Assembly: GCA_003255065.1 (NCBI GenBank)
Contig: QAOA01001066.1
Location: 3,217,397-3,281,396 of the forward strand
Direction of reading: 5' to 3'
Length of the DNA: 64,000 nt
Origin: Cercis canadensis
Lineage: Eukaryota > Streptophyta > Magnoliopsida > Fabales > Fabaceae
The position numbers were made by a program, and so were the translations under genes. Shown here in pieces: positions 47,105 through 58,377 of the stretch. The stretch's first letter is position 1. Each line of letters begins with the position of its first letter. The notes beneath the pieces were generated by a model. It was not told where the DNA came from. It saw only the letters and a program-made list of their open reading frames with translations, and ran no database searches.

Positions 47105-48205
47105 GGAGCCTAGCTCGTGAAATCTTTGATGCGTTTCCGATCTGTTCACAAATCGTGGTATGATTTGATCAAAAACCCTAAATTTATCTTAAAACACCTT
47201 CACAAGTTCAACCAAATCACCAACAAAATGGGTTCCATTATTCATCTCCTTGTTAAGCGTGATATTCTTACGTCCATGAGAGCATGATAAAGCAGGGCAC
47301 GACCAGAAAATCTTTGGTCTCTTTGCTCTCTTTTGACCCAGCAACAAACACTTGCTCTCTGTATAATCTGGATTTTGACTTGTTCAACACGGAGCGAGTT
47401 TGGCATTTAGAAATTTTTGTTCCTTGCAATGGCATATACTGTCTCTTTAGCAGTGGAATTGGTTTTTCTTCAATAAACCTTGGCATGAGAGAATTAAAAG
47501 TTGTTCCTCAAATTCATGTCCCAAATGGTATCTTTGTTACGCCCCATCCTGGGTTCGGATTCGATTGCAAAACTAATGGCTACAAAATGGTTGTTATATT
47601 TACGGACATATATGAGAAGTTGCCTTGGCATGCTGAGGTATACACTCTTGAGTTGTAACAGTTGGAGACAACTACAACTCAGCAGACCTCTGTCATCCTT
47701 CAAACACATTTGCTGTGACAGTGACAATGTTTTCTTGCATGGAGGGATTCACTGGCTCGTTTGTAATTTCGTTTTGAATAATCTTGATGTCAGAATTCTC
47801 GCATTTGATATGGCTAATGAAGTGTTCCGGACAATAAGTTTGCCAAACATACCTGTTGAGTTTCATTCGATTATGAAGATTGCTAAGTTTAAGGAATCTC
47901 TAGCTATGGTTTCCTGCAATTTCAACAAAACACAGAAATACTGCGATTTGTGGGTGATGGAAGAATATGGAAATGGAGGGTCTTGGACCAACACTTGACT
48001 ATGGGACCCTTTTATAGCGTGCTGAGGCCTTTGGGGTTTTGTAAAGATGGTCAATTTCTTATGAAAGACGACAAGGGAAGAATGGAGTTATATGATCTCC
48101 AAAACTAAGAGAATAAAAATGTTGGATTTCATGGTGAGAAATTTTCCTTAAACGCTGCAGTCTACGAGGAGAGTGCAATTTCATTATTTAAGGGGATATG
48201 GTGAG
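47105..48205 (+). pseudogene. F-box/FBA-domain gene, truncated and frame-disrupted
   Basis: Protein similarity to plant F-box proteins with an F-box-associated domain can be followed through several frames. The N-terminal piece VKSLMRFRSVHKSWYDLIKN is the second half of an F-box, with an in-frame TAG just before it and no upstream half. A stop follows SMRA near 47285. The FBA part resumes in another frame (47284-47658) with PGFGFDCKTNGYKMVV, shifts frame near 47650, continues with SWRQLQ and WLVCNF, and shifts again near 47990 (LGFCKDGQFLMKDDKGRMEL). A final in-frame TAA near 48108 interrupts a region that still reads as protein. With no complete F-box and at least four disabling lesions it cannot encode an SCF subunit. 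Confidence 0.85.
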
Positions 48206-48209
48206 CAAA

Positions 48210-51200
48210 CTAAAGCACCAGTTTCTGTCTTTGATTTAGTTCCTGATCAGTGACACTCTCTTGTGGCAATTCAGGTTAAGAGGTTCAAGTTCCTGAACTC
48301 TCTTTTGTGTTTATGGCTTCTATATATGTGGGTCAAGGCTCATAGTGGCTTCTATATATGTGAATTTCTACTTCTTCTTCCTTTCTTTATTTATTTATTT
48401 ATTTTTTTTTTTTGTTTGGTGCTAAAACATGTGAGTTCCACTTATCAATAGCAGTTAGCTGCTGTTACTCGAAAGTTTTAGCCTTTTAGGAAACATGAAA
48501 GGTCTATATTTTCACAGTTGCAATTTGGTAAATTAGTCTAGTCCAACCTGCAGGTGTATAATTTATCTGACGGTGTCTGAGTTGGGGTTTGAAAATTAGG
48601 TGGGGTATGAGATCAGATTGGGTTTGGAGCTTCAGGTCAAGTAAGGAGTTGGAGGTTTAATTTGCACAATGAACACAAGTGAACTAAGAGTCAAGTTAAA
48701 AATACTTAAACTCTAAATGTTAAATTAGGTCAGTCCAAGCTAAAAGAATAATAATTAAAGAGAGAGTAAAAAAATCATTATACTTATTAAGAAGTATTAT
48801 ATATATATATATATATATATATTAAGAGAAAAAAGCATGATGATAATTGTGACAATTGGGCCTTAATGAACCAAGATTATTTTGAAGAGTAGATATCAAT
48901 TATGTGGTTATTCTACAAATAATACACACATTATGAGATGGCCATAAGCAACTTCCAAGTGATAATACACTTTGTAATGAGATTTAGCACTTGTACTAGT
49001 CTAAGTTTTGAACTTATTCAGTTATTTTGTTCCTCGTAAACTTGCTTCGAGCAGAAAAAGGTCATATCCGAGTCTTACATTTTCTTCTTTTATGTTCTAA
49101 AATGGATTTACCGGCTTTTTATTTTGACTTCTTTCATAAACAACGAGATTGCATGAGGACAAGAACGCTGTCGTTTTAGTTTTATCCAAGTCATCATTGA
49201 TCGTGTTGTCAAATTGTTGGTGGTGTTTCAGCCACGTGGCTTTGGAAATGGCCCATTTAGTGCATGCCTTTTGTGAAGAGGAAACCACCAATTTTCTTTT
49301 GGATAGCGAGGAATGATAGCCATGAAAGGCTAATGCAGAAAACGAAATCCTGCAACTTTGGGAGAAAAAGGTACCACGGGAACGTACACAGTACAAGACA
49401 TAGAGGTTTTCATAGATTACCTTCAAATTGGGACTCTTTGGATTGGATAAATCTCAACACAATTCCTGGCTTCTCATCTTGGACATGGACCACACCACAC
49501 CTGTAAATTTTCAATCCCACTTATTTTTGCTCTTTTTGGAGTTTGAAGTGAGGGAAAAGAAAAGGGAGGAGAGAAAAAAGAAGAGAAGGAAAATAGAGAA
49601 ATTTTATGTTCTTTGGATGATTAAAATGAGTAAAATAAGAAAAATAAATAAAAATTTATAAATTTATTTTTTATTTTTTATTTATAAAGTAAATATATTT
49701 AATATAAAATTTAATAATGTTATTTAAATAGTATTTAAAAAAATTAAAAATAAATAGATGTATAATAGTAAATTATTATTTTTTTCTTTTTAAACTCTCT
49801 AAATTAGAGGAACACAAAAATAAAAGCAAAAAAGAAACGTGGGGGTTTGAGGTTACCCATTAATTTTTTTTTTTTTAATCTTAAACTCATAAATAAAGGG
49901 ATTTACACATTTACTCTTTTTCTTTCCTTTTTTTTNTTTCTAAATTTTAACTCTCAAACAAACTCTTTATGTTTGAGTCTCTGCATTTATCGATTACGCT
50001 ACAACCCAATCACTATTTGATTTGGTAAAATTTTAAATCACTATGAGGAAGAGGATATAGTAAGTGATTGATTGTTGAGATGATGAGGGACATAGATTTG
50101 ATGTTCATAACCAAATTTAGTTCCATTTGTTGCAGTTGGAAATTGGAATCATTATTATCAGACTATTAATATCTTGGCAGAAGATTTAAAGCATGATAAT
50201 AGGCTACTAAATTAAGGTTTTAACTTTTTAAGAGACATAAATTGAGAAATCCTACTTGTATTCCTTTTTTAAAAAAAAAAAAAATCAAATTTCTTTTACA
50301 AATATGAGCTGATCAGTTTTAGACAAGTTGTGACGGTGAACGTCATTGTTATCCTTAAAAATACCATCACGTTTGATCCCCGCTAGTTCCAAAAATACTA
50401 GGTAGCAATCAATACTATGTCGCATTTCACTTGGACCCACAACACAACCCAAAGGGAATCCCGTTTTTAGTTTAAGATAAGGTTGGAAGCCTTCTTAAAA
50501 GTTAAAACCCTACTAAAGGAAAATATTGGATAATTGTGTAACCTTTTCTTCTTTTGATGAATTTAACCAAAAATAGAAGAAAAATACTGATTTTTATATA
50601 TTAAAGAATTATCACAAGAAAATAAAATCATTTTTTTAACTAATTTATGTATGGGCACACTTGTCGTATAGTCTTGATATTAGGTGAAATTGGATTTCTT
50701 TTTGGCCAAGAAACGAATGTTGTAATGGCCAGCTTGAGCAGCTACTTTGACCATGGATTGAGATCACATGACGGGTGGGTGGGTCGTGAAAATATATATT
50801 ACACTTTTACTGTTTTACTTTTACAGTGTTTAGCAGTAAAAAAGTTAAGAGTAATGGCCAGCTTGCCAGCACAATGGATCCTCATCAGGATATGTGTGCC
50901 CCACAAATCTTTCTACCTTAGACCATAATAGCACTTAGCAACTCGATCATTCCACTAAAGCAATGAGAGATTCCATCTATCAACTAAATAAAGACAAACA
51001 CATATACCCTTCAATGGATAAATTAAAGTAACAGATTAAGAATCTAGGTCATCACCCTATGCTTGTGGGAGATCTATTCCAATCACATAGCCCTACAAGA
51101 TTGAAAGGAATGGGTTCCATCATTGCTAATAGTTTAACCCATCATTTACTTCCTTATAAACTTGTATAACTTCTCAAGACTGAAATATAAAAATTAGTGT

Positions 51201-52600
51201 AATTTAATTGGTGATATTTATTTTGTGGTTGTAACTTGTAATGTTAATTGCAATGCATGCGATGCTCACTCTTTTTTTGTAGTATAATTTTAGATAACAA
51301 ATATAAATAATTTGATAGTTTGTTTCATTCTTTCTCTTCTTGGTAAGAGATCTTGAATTACTTTAACTAGTCTAAGGTCCTATGAAAATATAAATAAGGG
51401 AAAGAGGGTATTTTAAAGTTAAATATTGGGCATTTCAAAAGAGAGATTCATATCTCATTAGAAATAATTAAGATGAGATCTATCTAAGAAAAATGAACTA
51501 TCTTTCATATATATATATATATTTTGATAACTCAGTACAATTGGAGAAACATTTAAATTTTTTATTTATATTATGAAGATAATATTAATTCCACCATTTA
51601 TTCCCGAAGAGACTATTGACATAAAATGATTAATTCATTGGAATATATGAATCTTATTGAAAACTATGGACGATACAGAAACAACCCTACCCTCTTCCCC
51701 TTATAGTCCTTGCTAGATACCCTCCTAATTCAGAATAACGTGGGGTCTCTTTTTTCCCTCTTTTTCCTTCGGCTTTGGAAAACTATGAACTGACCTCATT
51801 TTCGCTCGTAACTTTTGGTTGAAGAGTCAAAGTGTACGATGCCCATTTGCCATTGCTATCATGTTATGACTTCAGAAACGTATAATGGGGCTTAGTTTCT
51901 ATCCCTATCCCTATCTCTATCCCTTCTTTCGGAGAATCCCCCATCTGTGACAAGGGAAAAAGAAAGGTTGAAAATAAAAGCCTTTGGAAAGAAACTCACC
52001 CACCTCCACACAATTCTTCCTTTTCATATGAATAATAGCATTGGCATTCGAATTCTGAAATTTTCCTTTTCTTAAGAGTATTTTTATTTGTATATTTTTT
52101 TAATTTTTTACAATTATGAAAATTAAAAAAAGAGCCACCTATATCATTGTCCAAATTTATACAACTAAAAATTATTTAACTAATAATATTTTGTATTCAA
52201 TAAGTTCGTGCCCCATTTAACATTTATGATTTTCTATCTTCAATTTTCTTCTATACAACGTAACTAAGAACATTCAATTGCTCTCAATGGATTAATAAAA
52301 TATAAATAATTTGGATTAATGTGAACTCAAAAAGCTGTCAACCTTATCTTTCTTACTCCTGGATGCTTTCCTCTGCAGTTCGTCCATCTATTGGGTTAAA
52401 CAGTGGAAGGATAAGAAAGAGGGATGACTTTTTTGTGCCTTTTCTCTCACATTGGTTGAAGTTGGAACCCATTAACTTCAAAAGACAAAAATTGATGCAT
52501 TTTTGTATCAAACAAAATGATAAAAAATGTAAACCAATAATCCAAAAAAATAAGTTCATTATGTTTCTCCATTTCTTTTTTGTTTTATTTTGTTTGTTTT
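48210..52600. other. Gene-free AT-rich stretch
   Basis: No gene is supported. Visible items are an (AT)n microsatellite (48800-48821 area), a GA-rich patch (49545-49605), an N in a poly-T tract (49936), a possible minus-strand SINE fragment (49950-50035) and a short AGCTTG-containing direct repeat (TAATGGCCAGCTTG at 50722 and 50852). Confidence 0.4.
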
Positions 52601-52668
52601 TTCATTTTTATTGAGACATTTTTATTCAAACATTATATTTTAAAAATAAATTTATGTATTTATGATAA

Positions 52669-52677
<9 letters not shown>

Positions 52678-52710
<33 letters not shown>
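52678..52710. repeat. (TA)n microsatellite
   Basis: About 16 uninterrupted AT dinucleotides inside the left arm of the foldback. Confidence 0.9.
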
Positions 52711-52712
<2 letters not shown>

Positions 52713-53146
52713 TACTTTTAAAAAAATAAAAATAAAAATTGGTATATAGAAATTATCAAACACGTGGTTGGTCAAGTGACAAGTTTACATTAAACATATT
52801 GTGTGTGGCTGGTCTTTACATACTAATTTTTATTTTTTAAAAAGTATAATATATACATAAATAAATTAAAAACTATCATATATAGGTAATTTTATTAAAA
52901 TAATATCATTTAATAAAGAATTTATGAATTTAGGTTACTTTTAAAATTATTTACTAAAATTAGTCACTTTTTTTCGTTCAATACACGTTTAAGTATTTTT
53001 CTTAGAAAACGCTAAAACATTACAATATTTTAAGCAATAAACGCTAAAATGTAAAACAAATTTTCTGTACAAAAAAGCCAAATTTTTTGATAAAAAAAGG
53101 CCGAAATAAATCCACATTTCATTTATGTATTTACTATAAAAGACGC

Positions 53147-53249
53147 TGAAATGAAACAGCGTTTTCTAGTGAAAAACGCATATTCATTTTTTATGTAGAA
53201 AACACCTAAATGAATATGTGTTTTTTACTAGAAAATGTTGTTTCATTTA
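53147..53249. repeat. Internal palindrome built from AAACGC/ATGAAT motifs
   Basis: Arms 53147-53188 and 53209-53249 pair over about 40 bases with a few mismatches. Related strings (AAACACATAAATGAAT, GGATTCATTTCAACG) continue to 53330, giving a locally self-complementary minisatellite. Confidence 0.7.
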
Positions 53250-53350
53250 AGCATTTTCTTATAAAAAAAAACACATAAATGAATTTGTATTTTTTAAGGA
53301 AAAACACGGATTCATTTCAACGTTTTCTTTCGTTTCCAAGAAAAATTCTA

Positions 53351-53901
53351 GGCTTAATTGTAATTTTGGTCCCCCTATTTTAACCACTTGAACGTTTTGG
53401 TCCTCCTTCTTTAAAAATGAACTATTGAGTCCCTCTATATTCATAAAATGTACAAGTTTAGTCCATTTATCTTTAAGTCAAAATTCTTAGGTTTATTTCA
53501 AGGTGTAAAGTTCTCTGATTTATAATCCCACCGTTCAGATTGAAGAACTACGTCTTGTAAATCTCCCAATTAAATTTTAGCTCGATCTAACGGTGAAAAA
53601 GTCTAAATTTTATGGTTAAATGAAAAATTATAATTTTGGTATTTTGGGCTGAGTCCCATCGTTAGATCGAGCTAAAATTTAGTGAGGAGGTTCATAAGAT
53701 GTAGCCCTTCAATCTGAACGGTGGGATTATGAATCAAAGAATTTTACACCTTGAAATAAGCGTAGGAATTTTGACTTAAAGATAAATGGACTAAAATTGT
53801 ACATTTTATGAATATAGAGGGACTCAATAGTTCATTTTTAAAGAAGGAGGACCAAAACGTTCAAGTGATTAAAATAGGGGGACCAAAATTGCAATTAAGC
53901 C
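53351..53901. mobile_element. Mutator-type foldback MITE, 551 bp, 9-bp TSD
   Basis: The element starts GGCTTAATTG and ends CAATTAAGCC, with inverted arms of more than 200 bp that meet near a short central region (about 53600-53650). Arms are similar enough that the same 30-residue frame appears on both strands. An exact 9-bp target duplication, AAAATTCTA, flanks it at 53342-53350 and 53902-53910. Internal short palindromes include TAGCTCGATCTAACG and its inverse. Confidence 0.92.
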
Positions 53902-54209
53902 AAAATTCTATTAGAAGCCTTTCCACGTTTGAAAAAAAAAAAAAATTAGTTTTTTTTTGTTTTTGTTTTTTTTTCAAAAAATGTGTTTTATATTTTAACA
54001 TTTATTGTTTAAAATGTTATAATATTTTAACATTTTTTGATAAAATATTTTAAGTATATTGTGTGAAAAATAGTGACTCATTTTAGTAATTAATTTTAAA
54101 AATAACTTAAATTCGTAAATTTTTTATTAAATAGTATTATTTGGATAAATTATCTAATATATAAATTTATTTTTTAAATATAATATTTAAATCAAAATAT
54201 CTAATTAAT

Positions 54210-55400
54210 TAAAAAGAAAAAAGAGAAAGTCAAACACGAAATGGTCCTAAACTGCATTGGCAGCTACATCAGTAAAACTGACTATGTCACAGATATCTAT
54301 ATAAAGACAGACAGAGGAAATGCAAGTTCAGACTTCAATCTCAAATTTCATGCACACTCACCGTAACTTCCTCTTCAATCTACTGTTCTTTGGGTTTCTC
54401 CCTTCTCTCTCTCTCTTTTTTTTTTTTTTTTTTTTAATTAAAATTTGGTTTGATGGATTAGGGAGATTATTGGAATCATATTAGGTACACAATCGTTGAG
54501 TGTATATTGTGGACATTTATCTACCTGCATCCAAGTTTACTTTAAAGAAAATAATACTATGTTTACTCTAATAGAGTTATTATATGTACATAGTTATAAA
54601 TGTAAAAAATTATGTAGGTAACAATATTTGAGTTCTGGAATCTGGTCCAACAAAAAAAAATTATTTGAGTTCCTGTGATTATAATAAGACAAAAATTTAG
54701 GATTTGAGTTCCTGTCATGATTAGGAACTAAATTTGCAGTCAATTTTTTGTCCAACAGTAGAGAAATTTGGTGAGTGTTGTTGCATGTATAAGATCAATT
54801 ATGTGAGTTTTAGGTTGAAAAACAAATTTTGTAATGTTTTGAATTGAAAATTACACATCCAGCTTGTAGCTAATCCAAACACACAATAATAATAATACAA
54901 ATTAATAAGAGGAAATACTTTTATACGATTTAGCAAAAAATCATTTCTCGGGAAAAAAACAGCAAAAGAATAGCCATGTGCCAACTGCCAATTAAGTCCA
55001 AACAACTCCTATCAAGTCGTCTAGTGTCAAGACAACATACACTACTAAAAATCAAAAAACGTTCACAATATTAGAAAAGAAAATTGGAGGCCATTTTAAG
55101 TGGATAGAAGAGTTGGAAAAATCCAACCCCTAATCAATTTGATTTGAGAGAAGTGCTTATGCCATATATAACCTTTACTAATAAATTGATAAAATCTAGG
55201 TTGTAAGTAATTTATATTTTTTAATTAATATGAGACAATATCGGTCTAATTAATGTAGGGATAGTTTCGCTATGCCAGCTGTCTCATCTTTATTTGCATG
55301 TGGACCCATTTAATCCTTTAATTTTTGTTTATTTTGTTTTTTCTTTTTCGTGGTAATATCCAGAAACTTTAGTACTAATGGCTTCTCTCTCCACTTTCCA
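54210..55400. other. Upstream region of MAX2
   Basis: No gene is visible. This should contain the distal promoter of MAX2. A 23-base T run lies at 54418-54436. Confidence 0.4.
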
Positions 55401-55422
55401 GTACAGACGCGTACATCGTATT

Positions 55423-55428
55423 CACGTG
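55423..55428 (+). promoter_or_regulatory. G-box (CACGTG) upstream of MAX2
   Basis: TTCACGTGGGTC carries a perfect CACGTG core about 345 bases before the MAX2 ATG, close to the start of a CT-rich leader. G-boxes bind bHLH and bZIP factors in light and ABA responses; function here is inferred only. Confidence 0.45.
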
Positions 55429-55772
55429 GGTCTCCATGCCCCGACAAAACCCCATCAGTACCCATTGGTAGAATCTCTATACACTTCACTTGCCCTCTCT
55501 CTCCCTCTAGTCACTCCTCTATCCTGACAATCATCAACCCCCGCTCTTCTCCATTTCTCTCTCTCTCTCTCACCTAAATCCATACTCGTTTGGATCTCGA
55601 GAAAGTGCCAGAAAATTGCTGAGAAACTTAAATTCACGTCAGTCTTTCTCTTTTTCAGAAGGAAGAAAACAGAATTAGAAATATCTTACCGGGGATAGTA
55701 CAGAGGAACCAAACTAGAGTCTCGGACGGTCACCTCGGCAACCAACCATTTCCGCCGGAAAGTTAATCAGCG

Positions 55773-57929
55773 ATGGCCGGAAATAGCGCCACCAATATCA
55801 GTCATCTTCCGGAGGAGATTCTCTCCAACATATTCGCTGTCATCTCCGACACTCGGACGCGGAACTCGCTCTCTTTGGTTTGCCGGAGCTTCCTCCGTCT
55901 AGAGAGGAAGACGCGCACCTCCCTCACGCTCCGTGGCAACGCGCGTGACCTTTACAGGATCCCAACCTCCTTCAAATTCGTCACAGACCTTGACCTCTCT
56001 CTCCTGTCCCCTTGGGGCCATGGCCTTTTCTGCTCATTTTCTTACTCCGATCCTCGCCTCCTCGCCCGCCGTCTACGCGACGCTTTCCCGCGCGTGACCT
56101 CACTCACCGTCTATGCTCGCTCACCGACGACGCTTCAATTGTTGTTGCTTGTTCCATGGCCAGGATTGAGCCACGTCAAGCTCGTCCGGTGGCATCAACG
56201 GCCAACGTCCCCGCCTGGATCCGACTTCGCCACCTTATTGGAGCATTGCAAATCGCTGTCGTCGTTGGACCTCTCCAGCTTCTACCACTGGACCGAAGAT
56301 CTCCCTCCGGTTCTGGAGGCGAATCTGGTAACCGCCGCCTCGCTCAGAAGGCTGAACCTGCTAACGACGTCGTTTATGGAGGGGTTTAAGGCTCGTGAAA
56401 TTCAATCCATTACTGCGACTTGTCCAAACCTTGAGCAGCTTCTGCTTGCTTGCAATTTTGATCCCAGGTACCTTGGTTATGTAGGTGATGAGACTCTGTT
56501 GGTTATTGCTTCTAGTTGTCCTAAGCTTTCGCTGCTTCATCTAGCTGATACGTCGTCGTTGGCAAACAGGAGGGGTGATCCTCTCGACGAGGGGTTCACT
56601 CCTGAGGATGCTAGGATTAGCAGAGCAACACTTATTAAATTCTTTTCTGGGCTTCCCTTGGTGGAAGAGCTGGTGCTAGATGTTTGTAAAAATGTCAGAG
56701 ACAGTAACTTTGCCTTGGAAGTGTTGAATTCTAAATGCCCCAAGTTGAAGGTGCTCAAGTTGTCCCAATTTCATGGGATTTGCATGGCCATTGGGTCACA
56801 GCTAGATGGAATTGCTCTTTGTCAAGGGCTTGAATCTTTGTCGATTAAGAACTGTGCAGACTTGAATGACATGGGTTTGATAGAGATTGCTAGAGGATGT
56901 TCAAGGCTGGTTAAGTTTGAAGTGCAGGGATGCAAGCATATCACAGAGAGAGGGTTAAGGACAATGGCTTGTCTACTTCGCAGGACTCTCATTGATGTCA
57001 ACATTTCTTGCTGTATGAACCTTGACACTGCAGCATCTCTGCGAGCTTTGGAGCCCATTCGTCATCAGATTGAGCGGCTTCACGTTGATTGTGTGTGGAA
57101 TAGCTTGAATGAGACTGTCTACAATGTGGGGCAAAGCATTTTTTATTTTGACCTCGATAGTATGGATGAACCGTGTTCTTCGGACCAGAACACTGCTGAA
57201 TTGGTAGATTATTTTGGTAGTACAGGGTATGAAGACACAAGCAAAAGGAAGAGACAAAGATGCAATTACTCATCAGAGGCTGATTATTCCTTTATGCAAA
57301 GCGATGGCAATGGGATTTGGGGCAACAGCTGGGACCGGCTGCGATACCTTTCTCTTTGGATAGGGGTTGGTGAGCTGCTAACTCCATTGCCAATGGCAGG
57401 GCTTAATTATTGCCCAAACTTGGAAGAGATTCGTATACGGGTGGAAGGAGATTGCAGAGGACGGCCCAAGCCATCAGAGCGGGAATTCGGTTTGAGCACT
57501 CTTAGTCGTTATACTCAGCTGTCGAAAATGCAGTTGGATTGTGGTGATACAAGAGGTTATGCACTGACAGCACCATCAGGGCAGATGGATTTGAGCCTTT
57601 GGGAGAGGTTCTTTCTCAATGGCATTGGCTCTTTGGGTCTGAATGAGCTTGATTACTGGCCACCACAAGACGAAGATGTGAACCAAAGGAGTCTCTCACT
57701 TCCTGCTGCTGGCTTGCTGACGGAATGTGTTACGCTGAGAAAACTTTTCATTCATGGGACAGCTCATGAACATTTCATGAATTTCTTTCTGCAAATACCA
57801 AATCTAAGGGATGTACAGTTGAGAGGTAATTACTATCCAGCACCGGAGAACGACATGAGCACAGAGATGAGGGCCGGTTCATGCAGCCGCTTTGAAGATG
57901 CACTAAATCGGCGTGCAATTGATGATTGA
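55773..57929 (+). CDS. MAX2: MAX2/ORE9 F-box LRR protein of strigolactone and karrikin signalling
   Basis: An intronless 718-residue protein, close to the Arabidopsis length of 693. It begins with an F-box (residues about 9-50, ISHLPEEILSNIF through LVCRSFLRLERKTR), followed by the family-specific DLDLSLLSPWGHGLF and about 18 leucine-rich repeats to the end. A variable acidic/basic insert (around KRKRQRCNY, residue 490 area) interrupts the repeats, as in other MAX2 proteins. The C-terminus RFEDALNRRAIDD is the conserved last helix that approaches the hydrolase receptors. Known role: substrate receptor of a nuclear SCF ubiquitin ligase that works with D14 (strigolactone) or KAI2 (karrikin) to destroy SMXL/D53 repressors, limiting shoot branching and promoting photomorphogenesis and senescence. 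It is convergent with the kinase gene to its right, only about 450 bp away. Confidence 0.97.
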   Translation: MAGNSATNISHLPEEILSNIFAVISDTRTRNSLSLVCRSFLRLERKTRTSLTLRGNARDLYRIPTSFKFVTDLDLSLLSPWGHGLFCSFSYSDPRLLARRLRDAFPRVTSLTVYARSPTTLQLLLLVPWPGLSHVKLVRWHQRPTSPPGSDFATLLEHCKSLSSLDLSSFYHWTEDLPPVLEANLVTAASLRRLNLLTTSFMEGFKAREIQSITATCPNLEQLLLACNFDPRYLGYVGDETLLVIASSCPKLSLLHLADTSSLANRRGDPLDEGFTPEDARISRATLIKFFSGLPLVEELVLDVCKNVRDSNFALEVLNSKCPKLKVLKLSQFHGICMAIGSQLDGIALCQGLESLSIKNCADLNDMGLIEIARGCSRLVKFEVQGCKHITERGLRTMACLLRRTLIDVNISCCMNLDTAASLRALEPIRHQIERLHVDCVWNSLNETVYNVGQSIFYFDLDSMDEPCSSDQNTAELVDYFGSTGYEDTSKRKRQRCNYSSEADYSFMQSDGNGIWGNSWDRLRYLSLWIGVGELLTPLPMAGLNYCPNLEEIRIRVEGDCRGRPKPSEREFGLSTLSRYTQLSKMQLDCGDTRGYALTAPSGQMDLSLWERFFLNGIGSLGLNELDYWPPQDEDVNQRSLSLPAAGLLTECVTLRKLFIHGTAHEHFMNFFLQIPNLRDVQLRGNYYPAPENDMSTEMRAGSCSRFEDALNRRAIDD

Positions 57930-58377
57930 ACTATCAAGGTCCATGCCGTGTAATGGTTGGAAAAAAGCAGATATTCTGAGAGAAAAAAGATAAAAGGATG
58001 TAGGGTGCGTTTCTAACAGCATATATTCTGTTTACGTTGCCGGATTTTTTCTTTGTTCTTCCTTTTCGTCTGTAACAGAGTGAGACTCTTGTCCAAATAT
58101 TTGAGTCAAGAATAAATCATTCCGTGCTCGGACTGGAAATAAGCTGTTCTTTTCATTGCAAAGAGAAAGATGAAAAAAAGGTAGGTGGTAATTCATCTTG
58201 CTTTCATTGCCCAAAAACGAGACGAGTTTGCACAGGTTGAAGATGAAAAATGCACTGATTCACGGTTTTTCAAGTTTTTATAAAGGGAAACAAAATCACA
58301 ATAGTCTACAACATAAGCCGAGAACACAATTGAACAACTCTACCAAAAGTTTTCTATGTACAAAGATACAGATTGTA
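57930..58377. other. Convergent 3' UTR space between MAX2 and the kinase
   Basis: Only about 450 bp separate the two stop codons, so the transcripts may end close together or overlap. Signal-like AATAAA strings occur (for example AATAAATC at 58112). Confidence 0.5.

Larger units (their letters stand above)
52615..54201. mobile_element. Large AT-rich foldback with a nested MITE
   Basis: The left arm (about 52615-52680 and 52890-53100) pairs with the right arm (about 53960-54201); for example TTTATTAAATAGTATTATTT on the right has its inverse at 52910. The termini, GACATTTTTATTCAAAC and the inverse of GTTTAAATCAAAATATC-like sequence, resemble those of the MITE at 16743, suggesting one family. 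The left arm carries an extra hairpin (52625-52900) with a (TA)n run, and the centre carries a separate MITE at 53351-53901. No target duplication could be read at the outer ends. Confidence 0.6.

Noticed and set aside
53259..54053. A matching pair of short proteins starting MNIEGLNSSFL on opposite strands
   Set aside because: They are the two inverted arms of the 551-bp MITE read in each direction, not genes.
56012..57273. Additional frames inside MAX2 on both strands
   Set aside because: They lie wholly within the 718-residue MAX2 frame and have no protein similarity that I recognise.
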